Assembly: GCA_002420315.1 (NCBI GenBank)
Contig: DIHU01000236.1
Location: 14,773 to 31,779, forward strand
Direction: 5' to 3'
Source: Akkermansiaceae bacterium UBA5688
Lineage (GTDB): Bacteria > Verrucomicrobiota > Verrucomicrobiia > Verrucomicrobiales > Akkermansiaceae
DNA length: 17,007 nt
In this document: positions 6,742 to 14,722 of the stretch, one piece after another
Layout: every line of letters begins with the position of its first letter
Numbering within the stretch: position 1 is the stretch's first letter
Notes under the pieces: model-generated
The model's database searches: none
Told to the model about the DNA's origin: nothing
Seen by the model: the letters and a program-made list of their open reading frames with translations, nothing else
Position numbers and translations under genes: made by a program

Positions 6742-9700
6742 TCAATGCGGGTGTTCTTTGAGGAGGTCCGACGGGGCCAGGAATCCATTTTGAGCCTTCG
6801 TGGCCTTGCGGACTTCGGCGACTTTGGCTGGCGTGACCATTGGAGCGTTATTGCTGAAAGTGTTCCTCACGTAGGTCAGGACAGCAGCGATTTCTTCGTT
6901 GTTGAGTTGCTGGAAGGCGGTCATGGGAACTTGGCCAGGGTATTTTTTACCCTTCACCTCAATTGGGCCGAGGAGGCCGTGAAGAGTTAACTTGATAAGG
7001 CGGTCTTCTGACCCGTTGATCCATTTGGTTCCCGCCAGCGGCGGGAACATGGCGGCTGGGAGACCTTTGCCATCAGATTGGTGGCAGGTAATGCAGTGGT
7101 CTTCGCGGCTGTAAACTTCATGGCCCTTTTTGAAAAGGGTGAGGGCTTCACCTTTAAGTGGCGAAGTGGGTTGGGGAAGTTTTTCGGCGGTGTCACTTTT
7201 AATCTCCTGGCCTTCGAGATGAGCGGTGGCGGTTTCGAGGACGGGTACGAGCCATTTGTCGGACGGATTTTTTGCGACTTCTTTAAGGATGGAAAGTCCT
7301 TGTTTTGGCGCGAGCCAAGAGGCAGCGATGGTGGTGTGAAGGCGGACGCGGGTGGATTGGTCCGAAGCTGCCCGAGCGAGGAGTTCGGATTGATTTTCGA
7401 TTCGGTGGCCGTTGTAGCGAAGGGCATCGACAGCGGCGGCGCGGACCTTGGGGTTTTTGGATTTGAGAAGGCGGGTCAGGAGGGCTTCATCGAGTTGATC
7501 GAACCCCCACGTGACCCAGAGGGCTTCAAGAAGGATGTGGTCGTAGCGGGGCATGTTTGGCTTGAGAGTGGCGATCCATTCTTTAAGCGCCGGTATGATT
7601 TTTTGGGGATCGCGGGCACGGAGTTCGCGTCTTGTCCGATAGCGGGTGCGGTCTTCGGGGAGGGTGAGATTGTGGAAGAGGGCGAAAAGAGGTGCGCTGT
7701 CAATTTTGGCGGGCTTAACGAGAGGGCGATCAGGGTAGGTGATGCGGTAGATGCGGCCGTGTTTGTGGTCACGGAGGGGGTCGCGGGCGCTGTGTTGCAT
7801 GTGGCCGACTAGGACGTTGTGCCAATCACAAAGGTAGAGTGAGCCATCAGGTGCGAATTCGAGGTCTGTAGGGCGGAAGTTACCGTCTTTCGAGGTGAGT
7901 AGATCTTGACGATGTTTCGTTTTGTAGCCGGACTTGGAGTCTAGGATTTGATGCTGTTTGGTGCCGAGAAATCCGATGGTGTTATTTAAAAGAACGTCAT
8001 CCTGAACTTCATCGGGGAAATGCCGGCTCGAAATGAATTCGAGTCCGGAGGTGGGGCGGACACGTTGATTTCTTTCCAAGATAGCAGGTGGCTTGGGACA
8101 AAACTGACCATAGTCGACTCTCACCGAAGCAGGGGTCATCCAGTGGAGATCTGGGTCTGAGGTTTCGAGAAAGAAGGGTTGACCGAAGCGGTCAAAGGCG
8201 GTGCCCCAGGGATTGGGAATGGAGAGGCGGGCCGTGCGTTCAAGATGGTTGCGCTGTGGGGAATAGCGAAAGAAGCCGCCGTTGGAACTACGAATCGGGC
8301 CGTGTGCGGTTTCGATATTGCTATGAAGGAAGGTCCCTTCTCCCATGTAAATTGCTCCGGAGGGATCGGCACAAAAGGCACTGATGACGTGGTGGGTGTC
8401 GTGATCATCGAATCCGCTTAGGATAATTTCGCGAAGGTCGGCTTTGTCGTCGCCATTGGTGTCTTGGAGTCGGATAAGGTGGTTGCCTTGCGCGACGTAG
8501 ATTCCGTCATGTGAGATTTCGAATCCGGTGGGGAGGTGAAGCTTGTCAGCGAAGACGATTTCTTTGTCTGCTTTACCATCGTTGTTGGTGTCCTCGTAGA
8601 TAAGAAGTTTGTCATTGGGCTTGGGTTCGCCGGGTTTCCAGTGTGGATAGGTGGGCATGGTGGCGACCCAGAGTCGGCCTTTATTGTCGAAGGTGATTTG
8701 GACTGGGTTGGCCAGGTTGGGGAATTCTTTTTCGGAAGCAAAGAGATCAATGTTGTATCCGGGAGCAGTAGTGAAGGAGGCAAGGGCGTCGTCGCCGTAG
8801 AGGTATTCGGTGGTGCCGTTCTTGTGGCTGGGCCGGTAGTTGGTTTTGATCTGCGGGAGGTTGATGGTTTTGGCATCGGCGGTAGCGAGATCGAAGGTTT
8901 TTCCTTGGGCGGCGGCCCAGATGGCCTGGTCGCGATTGGCGGTCATTTGCTCGAGTTTTTTAAGCTCGGCTGGATAGTTTTTTGGGCCGAAAGGATTGTG
9001 GCGGCGGCCGTAGACGTGGACTCCGTTTGGGATTTTGTAGTATTTTTCCCAGTGCCAGTTTTTTTCGCGGACGGCGTGATAGATGCTTGAGTCGGTTGCA
9101 CTGGAAAGGCGACTAGAAGTGCCAAAAAGCTCGCTGTATATCTTTCGGGAGATTTTTGTATATGGTAACGGCTTGAATAATAATTTGCTTTGATTAGCGG
9201 GGAATGAATTGAGGTTGAAAGGGTCTTGTTCGCTCGAAAGGTTGGAAAAAATAACGGACTCAGCCTTAGCAACTTCATCCATGCCTTGGGTGTAGAGGAT
9301 TAGGTTTGTGCTGACCTTATTTTTGTGGGCGGCATCCGGATGTTCGAAGGTAGTGGGTGAAACGAGGGCGATGCGGGGTGCAGAAGTTCCGTTGTATTTC
9401 TGAGACTTGGTGTGCTTGATCCAAGCTCGGAGTTCGGCCTTAAAGTTTTCGAGTCCGGCTTGGCCCTGGAATGATTCGTTAAATCCAAAAAAGGCGATGA
9501 TGATGTCGGGCTTGAGTTGGGTGAGCCATTCATCTGGTGTAGGCATAGAGCCGGTGCCAGTGTGGCCGGAGCCCCAGCGGTCTTTTGCTTTGGAGAGGGG
9601 CGGGTGGAATTTCTCGGCACTTGGGAAAGCCCAGGGGTTGGAGCGGGCGGAATGGGGGCGGAAGCCTGGAGTATTCCCTTCATCGCACATATTACGGATG

Positions 9701-9873
9701 AAGAGGTTTTTTTCGGGGTGCTGGAGGTGGAGTAAGGTTTCAAAAGAGCCAAATTGCATCATACGGGAGCCGAGGCCGTTGCCAACGAGGACGACGCGTG
9801 ATCCCTTCAGGAGTTCGAAGGGAGCGGCGGTTGCCGAGAGGATGGCAAGGAAAACGAAGAGAACCACTTTCAT
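6742..9873 (-). CDS. PVC-type heme-binding CxxCH protein: SGNH-like domain, beta-propeller, HEAT repeats, cytochrome c
   Basis: I start this 1043-residue protein at ATG 9873, which gives the signal peptide MKVVLFVFLAILSATAAP. A TTG at 9909 would add 12 residues and is less likely. Residues about 19-330 resemble an SGNH/GDSL hydrolase, but the block I GDS is GNG (Gly31-Asn32-Gly33), so the serine nucleophile is missing; block III reads GFNES (130-134). Residues about 375-700 form a membrane-bound-dehydrogenase-type beta-propeller with EDTNNDGKAD and QDTNGDDKAD segments. An alpha-helical HEAT-like region follows (about 735-890). The C-terminal cytochrome c domain has CITCH (Cys927-His931) and a likely axial Met984 in VPMTAF. 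Such proteins are common in Planctomycetota and Verrucomicrobiota and are thought to oxidise sugars or alcohols with electron transfer to the fused heme; the substrate is unknown. It is convergent with the sulfatase and divergent from the phosphoesterase. Confidence 0.92.
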   Translation of the reverse strand: MKVVLFVFLAILSATAAPFELLKGSRVVLVGNGLGSRMMQFGSFETLLHLQHPEKNLFIRNMCDEGNTPGFRPHSARSNPWAFPSAEKFHPPLSKAKDRWGSGHTGTGSMPTPDEWLTQLKPDIIIAFFGFNESFQGQAGLENFKAELRAWIKHTKSQKYNGTSAPRIALVSPTTFEHPDAAHKNKVSTNLILYTQGMDEVAKAESVIFSNLSSEQDPFNLNSFPANQSKLLFKPLPYTKISRKIYSELFGTSSRLSSATDSSIYHAVREKNWHWEKYYKIPNGVHVYGRRHNPFGPKNYPAELKKLEQMTANRDQAIWAAAQGKTFDLATADAKTINLPQIKTNYRPSHKNGTTEYLYGDDALASFTTAPGYNIDLFASEKEFPNLANPVQITFDNKGRLWVATMPTYPHWKPGEPKPNDKLLIYEDTNNDGKADKEIVFADKLHLPTGFEISHDGIYVAQGNHLIRLQDTNGDDKADLREIILSGFDDHDTHHVISAFCADPSGAIYMGEGTFLHSNIETAHGPIRSSNGGFFRYSPQRNHLERTARLSIPNPWGTAFDRFGQPFFLETSDPDLHWMTPASVRVDYGQFCPKPPAILERNQRVRPTSGLEFISSRHFPDEVQDDVLLNNTIGFLGTKQHQILDSKSGYKTKHRQDLLTSKDGNFRPTDLEFAPDGSLYLCDWHNVLVGHMQHSARDPLRDHKHGRIYRITYPDRPLVKPAKIDSAPLFALFHNLTLPEDRTRYRTRRELRARDPQKIIPALKEWIATLKPNMPRYDHILLEALWVTWGFDQLDEALLTRLLKSKNPKVRAAAVDALRYNGHRIENQSELLARAASDQSTRVRLHTTIAASWLAPKQGLSILKEVAKNPSDKWLVPVLETATAHLEGQEIKSDTAEKLPQPTSPLKGEALTLFKKGHEVYSREDHCITCHQSDGKGLPAAMFPPLAGTKWINGSEDRLIKLTLHGLLGPIEVKGKKYPGQVPMTAFQQLNNEEIAAVLTYVRNTFSNNAPMVTPAKVAEVRKATKAQNGFLAPSDLLKEHPH

Positions 9874-9937
9874 CGGCAGAGAGAGTAGAGGGAACAAAAG
9901 GGGAATCAATCTTGAGGATTTGAGTCTAGCGGTTTTT

Positions 9938-9968
9938 TAGAGTTGAAATCGTAATTATTGAAACTCTA
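9938..9968. repeat. Inverted repeat in the divergent region before the phosphoesterase gene
   Basis: TAGAGTT (9938-9944) and AACTCTA (9962-9968) are perfect 7-bp inverted repeats separated by 17 bases, centred near 9953. The pair lies between the PVC-type heme gene (minus) and the metallophosphoesterase gene (plus), just ahead of the latter's start. It could be an operator half-site pair or an mRNA hairpin in the leader, or coincidence in an AT-rich stretch. Confidence 0.2.
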
Positions 9969-9975
9969 CTGGGGC

Positions 9976-11271
9976 ATGACTCAAAGGAAATGCCCCCCGG
10001 CCAAATATCGCTCTTTTTTGGTCGCGTTGACGGTGCTCTTCAGTGCGGTAGCCTCTCTGTCCGGACAGAATTCCTCGGTGAATATCAACACCTCCAAGAC
10101 TGAGAAATATCGCTTGGTGTGGTTTGAAGATCCGACGACGACGGCGACCTTCGTTTGGAATCAACTGGAGGGAGATCCGGCGACTCTCTATTACGGCCTT
10201 AAAAATGAGGGCCGCAATAAGTCAAAATATACCGAGCGGAAGGAAGTGGACCGTGTGGTGGAATACGACGGGATGAGGAACTGCATGGTAACCTTGGGAA
10301 ATCTTAAGCCCGACAGTTGGTATTATATGTGTCTTGGCGATGGTGCGGGGGTGAGTCGCCTTTTCTACTTTCGAACAGCTCCCAAGCTGCCAAAGTCGTT
10401 TACTTTTATTTGCGGAGGAGACTCGCGAAATTTTAGAGATATCCGTCAGGCTGCCAATACGATGTGTCGTAAGCTGTCGCCGCTTTTTGTGGCCTTCACT
10501 GGTGACATGATTAATCACGACAGTGCCGAAGGGTGGAACGACTGGCTTGATGACTGGCAGCTTACGATAAGTGATTCGGGTCAGCTTCTACCCATCGTGC
10601 CGCATCGCGGAAATCACGAGTCGAGACCTGAGAGCATTCCGTCTCATTTTGGGACGTCCAAGGACTCTTATGGAGCTTTCAATATTGGGAGTGGCCTCTT
10701 TCGCTATTATATTTTGAACAGCGAGATTCCGGCAGATGGGAGCCAGGGAAATTGGCTGAGATCTGACTTGGAAAAGAATGGCCAAGGGATAACCCATTTG
10801 GTGGCTGGTTACCACAAGCCAATGCGTCCCCACACAAGCGGAAAGGCACTTGGTCGGAATTCCTATAAGTGGGCCGAAACCTTTTATAGAGCAGGCTTTG
10901 ACCTCATTATGGAATCTGATTCCCATGTTATGAAAAGGACTCTTCCGCTCAAACCTTTCACTGGAGGTGGGGAGGATTTCAAGGCGGCGCCAAACGATCC
11001 TAATGCAACCGTTTATCTTGGCGAGGGATGCTGGGGAGCTCCGCTTCGTCGCGCTGATGTTAATTACTCCTGGACGGTCGGCACGGCTGCTTTTAATGGC
11101 TTTGATTGGCTTCATGTGACACCCGGGGCAATCTTTGATAAGACAGTCAAGGTGGGGAACGTTGCCCAAGTGGGTGAGGTGAATCCTGAAAATCCCTATC
11201 GCAACCCGAAGGGTCTTGAGCTTTGGGCTCCGAACGGAGGAGATAAAGTTCTAAGAATTCCGGCGGACTAA
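9976..11271 (+). CDS. Exported purple-acid-phosphatase-like metallophosphoesterase
   Basis: The start is ATG 9976; the frame is open from a TTG at 9958, but the ATG gives a cleaner signal peptide (basic MTQRKCPPAKYR, a hydrophobic core, cleavage near ASLSG). The 431-residue protein has an N-terminal fibronectin-III-like domain (about 36-135), as in purple acid phosphatases, then a calcineurin-like catalytic domain. Visible metal-site motifs are GGDSR (Asp149), TGDMIN (Asp177), GNHE (Asn213-His214) and AGYHKP (His280). The last motif, normally GHxH, reads SDSHVMKRT, so the first His is replaced by Asp315 while His317 stays. It should hydrolyse phosphate esters outside the cytoplasm, though the altered ligand may change metal preference or activity. 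It heads a five-gene plus-strand run; the next gene starts eight bases after its stop. Confidence 0.9.
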   Translation: MTQRKCPPAKYRSFLVALTVLFSAVASLSGQNSSVNINTSKTEKYRLVWFEDPTTTATFVWNQLEGDPATLYYGLKNEGRNKSKYTERKEVDRVVEYDGMRNCMVTLGNLKPDSWYYMCLGDGAGVSRLFYFRTAPKLPKSFTFICGGDSRNFRDIRQAANTMCRKLSPLFVAFTGDMINHDSAEGWNDWLDDWQLTISDSGQLLPIVPHRGNHESRPESIPSHFGTSKDSYGAFNIGSGLFRYYILNSEIPADGSQGNWLRSDLEKNGQGITHLVAGYHKPMRPHTSGKALGRNSYKWAETFYRAGFDLIMESDSHVMKRTLPLKPFTGGGEDFKAAPNDPNATVYLGEGCWGAPLRRADVNYSWTVGTAAFNGFDWLHVTPGAIFDKTVKVGNVAQVGEVNPENPYRNPKGLELWAPNGGDKVLRIPAD

Positions 11272-11279
11272 GCAGGGCA

Positions 11280-12191
11280 ATGGATTCTTCAGATGGAGAG
11301 GATTCGGTGACGTGGCTTGATCGGTTCTCTCTGGGAATCTTGCAGCTCATCGTGAGTGTCACTTTTCTAGCTCGTGGCTGGTTAACTTGGCGGTGGGACA
11401 GTCCGATTCGTGAGCTGATTTGGGAAGAGAAATGGTGGGCGCCGGTTCTCAAAAATTATGATGTGACCTGGAGTCATTTTGCTCGGACCTCGGACCAATG
11501 GATTACTCCCACGCTTGAACGACTGGGGATTTTCCTCATGGTCTCAGCTCTTATTCCTTGGGTTGTGGGATTTTCCCATCTGCGTTGGCTACGTTGGTTT
11601 CTTATTCCGGCAACTTTGATCCTAATTCTCGATGGTTTTTCCCGTTGGGTTGGGAAGGACATGCAGGCGGGGATGGCTATGGAGCATATTCTCCAAATCT
11701 TTGTCCCGTTGGCATTGCTAATCCTCTTGGGTCGGAAGTCTCATAATGTGCCAAAACGCCAGGCCGTTGTGCGTTTGTCACTTATGATTGCGACAGCGGC
11801 GACTTTTGTGGGGCACGGACTTTATGCCGTTGGTTATTACAGCGTCCCCTTACATTTCCAGATGATGACAACCGAGATCTTATCGCTTTCCGAGGATGGG
11901 AGTCTTCAGTTTTTGAGAATCTTTGGGTGGCTTGATTTTTTGGTGGTGCCCTTTGTTTTCCTCCGGTGGACTCGGTGGATCGCACTTTTTTATATGTTCT
12001 GTTGGGGTGGAGCGACGGCGCTTGCTCGTATTTTGGCTTATTATGATGAGGCTCTTCCTTACAATGGAATGGACCCTTGGTTTGCCGAGGCGATGGTTCG
12101 GACTTCACATTGGGCGATTCCATTTTGGCTATGTTGGCAGCTTTGGATGAGGCGAAAGCAGCTGCGCTCTGAAGCTTTTGTTCAATCTTGA
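11280..12191 (+). CDS. Trp-rich polytopic membrane protein of unknown function
   Basis: I do not recognise this 303-residue protein. It has about eight hydrophobic segments (near 17-37, 82-98, 103-120, 134-150, 166-186, 214-230, 233-254 and 276-290) and an acidic N-terminus without a signal peptide, so it is an inner-membrane protein. By my count it has 22 Trp (about 7%), many at predicted membrane edges, and His at 66, 136, 179, 192 and 277 in or beside the membrane segments. This could suit quinone, heme or lipid contacts, but no cofactor motif is clear. The ATG at 11280 has AGCAGGG just upstream, eight bases after the phosphoesterase stop and 30 bases before the MATE start, which suggests co-transcription. 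A DoxX-like or electron-transfer membrane protein is possible but not shown. Confidence 0.85.
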   Translation: MDSSDGEDSVTWLDRFSLGILQLIVSVTFLARGWLTWRWDSPIRELIWEEKWWAPVLKNYDVTWSHFARTSDQWITPTLERLGIFLMVSALIPWVVGFSHLRWLRWFLIPATLILILDGFSRWVGKDMQAGMAMEHILQIFVPLALLILLGRKSHNVPKRQAVVRLSLMIATAATFVGHGLYAVGYYSVPLHFQMMTTEILSLSEDGSLQFLRIFGWLDFLVVPFVFLRWTRWIALFYMFCWGGATALARILAYYDEALPYNGMDPWFAEAMVRTSHWAIPFWLCWQLWMRRKQLRSEAFVQS

Positions 12192-12221
12192 GCTTTCGGT
12201 TTCTTGGGGTATGACCGCGTT

Positions 12222-13571
12222 ATGACTTCTATCGTTCGCGAGGGGCGGGCGACCTTGGTTCTTGCGCTTCCTTTAATGGCTGGGCAGGTCAGCCAAATGC
12301 TCATGGGTCTGGTTGATACCTATATGATTGGGAAGATTGGGACCGTAGAGCTAGCCGCCTCGACGCTGGCACATTCTATTTTGCATCTTCCGCTTATGTT
12401 AGGAATCGGAATTGCAATCGCGGTATCGGTCAAGGTTTCACAGGCGCGTGGGGCGGAAGATCCGCAACAGGCTAAGGCTGCTTTGCGTGATGGATTCTTG
12501 CTAAGTTTGTTACTGGGGGTAGCGACCTTCATTCTCAGTTGGTTGAGTCTGCCGTTGATTTCGTTTTTGGGTCAGGATCCAGAGGTTGTAGATCGATTAC
12601 CCGGATTTTATCTTTTGGTGAGTGCTTCGATGACTCCGGCGATCATTACGATGGCTGTCCGCAATCATTCAGATGGAATGGCGAAACCTTGGCCAGTATT
12701 CTGGATCGTTCTAGCGGGAGTCTTTTTGAATGTTTTTCTGAACTGGTTGTTCATTAACGGAAATTGGGGAGCACCAAGAATGGAGTTAGAAGGAGCAGGG
12801 TTGGCAACCTTACTGGCGAGGCTAGCAACAATGGTCGGGGTCATGCTTTGGTGTCGATTCAGTCCGGACTTGAAGGCTTGGGCACCTCATCGTTGGTTTT
12901 TGAAGACGGACCGTAAGGAGTTGCTGTCGTTTTGGAAAATTGCCTGGCCAGCTAGCCTTCAGGTGTCGGCCGAGATCAGCGCTTTTGTAATGGCGGCTCT
13001 TTTGGTCGGGAGTTTTGGGGCTGCGGCTTTGGCAGCTCACCAAGTAGCCATCATGTGTGTGGCGACAACCTTCATGGTTCCCTTAGGGCTATCGATGGCC
13101 TTAACGGTGCAGATTGGTGAAGCGAAGGGAGCGCAAAAATTTGAGCGGATGAGGCCGATCGTATTGAGCGGTTGGTTGATGGGCTTGGTGGTTTCCTTGT
13201 TTTTCGTAGGCGTCTTCTTGATTTTTGATGAAGATCTAGCCTCAAGTTTTGTGAGCGAAGTGGAGCCAATGAAAATTGTTGTGGGTTTGCTTTGGATCGC
13301 GGCCATTTTTCAGGTTTCGGACCATTCTCAGATTTTATCGTCCGGTGTTCTGCGAGGTATGGATGATGTCAAAATGCCGGCTCTCATCATGTTTGCTTCG
13401 CACTGGTTGATCGGGATGCCTTTTGGAATTTATTTGGCATTCTTTTGTGGAGTGGGAACAGCGGGAGTTTGGTGGGGTCTCAGCGTAGGATTGATCATGG
13501 CGGCCACTCTTTTGGGTTCGCGGGCGTGGAAGATGACTTCGTTTTCGAATTGGAGGGGAAGAAATAATTAG
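12222..13571 (+). CDS. MATE-family (NorM-like) multidrug or metabolite exporter
   Basis: The start is ATG 12222; an in-frame TTG at 12204 is less likely, and a GGGGT lies about 11 bases before the ATG. The 449-residue protein has the usual length and two-half, roughly 12-helix pattern of MATE antiporters, which export cationic drugs, toxins or metabolites using Na+ or H+. The N-terminal half has the family block VDTYMIGKIG with LAAS following (about residues 31-48). The C-terminal half repeats the pattern with AAHQVAIM and TFMVPLGLSMALTVQIG, close to the NorM second-half signature. It lies between the unknown membrane protein and an adenylating enzyme/ALDH pair, so it may export a product of that pair, but MATE genes also occur in unrelated settings. 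I see no dedicated regulator beside it. Confidence 0.94.
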   Translation: MTSIVREGRATLVLALPLMAGQVSQMLMGLVDTYMIGKIGTVELAASTLAHSILHLPLMLGIGIAIAVSVKVSQARGAEDPQQAKAALRDGFLLSLLLGVATFILSWLSLPLISFLGQDPEVVDRLPGFYLLVSASMTPAIITMAVRNHSDGMAKPWPVFWIVLAGVFLNVFLNWLFINGNWGAPRMELEGAGLATLLARLATMVGVMLWCRFSPDLKAWAPHRWFLKTDRKELLSFWKIAWPASLQVSAEISAFVMAALLVGSFGAAALAAHQVAIMCVATTFMVPLGLSMALTVQIGEAKGAQKFERMRPIVLSGWLMGLVVSLFFVGVFLIFDEDLASSFVSEVEPMKIVVGLLWIAAIFQVSDHSQILSSGVLRGMDDVKMPALIMFASHWLIGMPFGIYLAFFCGVGTAGVWWGLSVGLIMAATLLGSRAWKMTSFSNWRGRNN

Positions 13572-13640
13572 GAAAACTCCTTCTTGCGGCTTTTCACTGT
13601 TAGGTTACTTCTCTGGGAGCAAAATTTTCAGTCACTGACC

Positions 13641-14711
13641 ATGAGTTCCTCCCTAACCGTAGAAGAAGCCCGCGCGCAAGTTGATTCCCGCACCAAAGAA
13701 TTGATCAACTGGCACTTTTCACCTGAGACCGGTTGTCCCTATTGGTTGGACTGGGCAAAGAATGCTGGTTGGGATCCTCGTGAAAGGGTTCAGACCTTTG
13801 CGGATATGCTTCACTTCGACAATTTCGATGATGAGGTCCTCCGAAAAGAGGATCCGGCTAAGTTTATTCCCAAAGCTTATGAGGGCCGACCGTACAATGT
13901 TTTTGAGACGGGAGGAACCACCGGAATGCCGAAACAGCGGATCGGCTGGGAGGATTATAAAACTGACTACACCGAGTTCTCTGAGCATTATGGTCCGGAT
14001 TTTTTCCCGCAAGGCGCAAACTGGTTGATGGTCGGTCCAACTGGCCCCCGTCGTTTGCGTATGGCGATCGAGCACTTGGCCAATATCCGTGGAGGCGCGT
14101 GTTACTTTATTGATCTTGACCCCCGCTGGGTGAAGCGACTGATCGGGATGGGCGAAATGCAGATGGCCAAGGCTTATCAGGAGCATGTCATTGATCAGGC
14201 TGTGACAATCATCCGCCATCGCGATATCAAATGTATCTTCACCACTCCTCGCTTGCTCGAGAGCCTTTCGTTACGAATGTCGCTTGCCGATGCAGGGATA
14301 CGTGGTGTTTTTGCTGGGGGGACGACGATGACTCCGCAATACGTTAAGTTCATCCAGGAGGAAGTTCTTGAAGGGAAAATAAACTATGCTCCGACTTACG
14401 GGAATACTTTGATGGGTCTAGCTATTTCCAAAAAGCGGGAGCCAGGTGAGTATTCCCTGACCTATTATGCGCCTCAGCCTCGAGCGATATTGAGAGTGGT
14501 TGATCCCGACGATTCCACCAAGATTGTGGACTACGGCGAATATGGTCGGGTTGAGCTTACGACGATGACAAAAGAGTTTTTCGTGCCAAGATTTCTGGAG
14601 CGGGACGAAGCGATTCGTCGTCCCGAGTGCGACGAATTTCCGTGGGATGGAGTCGGCGATGTCCGACCTTTCCAGAGCGGAACCAAAGCAGTCATTGAAG
14701 GTGTTTACTAA
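13641..14711 (+). CDS. Short LuxE/PaaK-like AMP-forming adenylating protein
   Basis: The start is ATG 13641 (MSSSLTVEEARAQ); the frame is open from TTG 13584, but that extension looks unlike a protein N-terminus. The 356-residue protein belongs to the ANL adenylate-forming superfamily. It has the ATP-phosphate loop TGGTTGMPK (Thr90-Lys98), the A5-like motif YGNTLMG (253-259), and an A7-like DGVGDVRP with Asp340. It ends about 16 residues after that Asp, so the C-terminal lid domain of normal acyl-CoA ligases is missing. The size is near that of LuxE, which activates a fatty acid and passes it to LuxC. A5 has Leu257 where acyl-CoA ligases have Glu. It probably activates a carboxylate for the ALDH-like enzyme that starts 11 bases after its stop. 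The substrate is unknown, and no Shine-Dalgarno motif is clear. Confidence 0.82.
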   Translation: MSSSLTVEEARAQVDSRTKELINWHFSPETGCPYWLDWAKNAGWDPRERVQTFADMLHFDNFDDEVLRKEDPAKFIPKAYEGRPYNVFETGGTTGMPKQRIGWEDYKTDYTEFSEHYGPDFFPQGANWLMVGPTGPRRLRMAIEHLANIRGGACYFIDLDPRWVKRLIGMGEMQMAKAYQEHVIDQAVTIIRHRDIKCIFTTPRLLESLSLRMSLADAGIRGVFAGGTTMTPQYVKFIQEEVLEGKINYAPTYGNTLMGLAISKKREPGEYSLTYYAPQPRAILRVVDPDDSTKIVDYGEYGRVELTTMTKEFFVPRFLERDEAIRRPECDEFPWDGVGDVRPFQSGTKAVIEGVY

Positions 14712-14722
14712 GATCTAAAGCT

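Noticed and set aside
7078..7812. Long plus-strand open frame (244 codons) inside the PVC-type heme gene
   Set aside because: It is antisense to well-conserved HEAT-region coding sequence, has a low-complexity Gly/Val/Phe-rich product and no recognisable motif. The frames at 8536-9090 and 9407-9940 are similar antisense shadows.
10588..11169. Minus-strand open frame (193 codons) opposite the phosphoesterase
   Set aside because: It overlaps catalytic motifs read on the plus strand, and the translated product has no signal or domain.
12222..13571. MATE gene as part of an antibiotic resistance cassette with the VanX-like gene
   Set aside because: The two are more than 10 kb apart with unrelated genes on both strands between them and no resistance regulators.
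13572..13640. Promoter or riboswitch in the 69-base gap before the adenylating gene
   Set aside because: I found no convincing -35/-10 pair and no structured motif; it is too short for most riboswitches.
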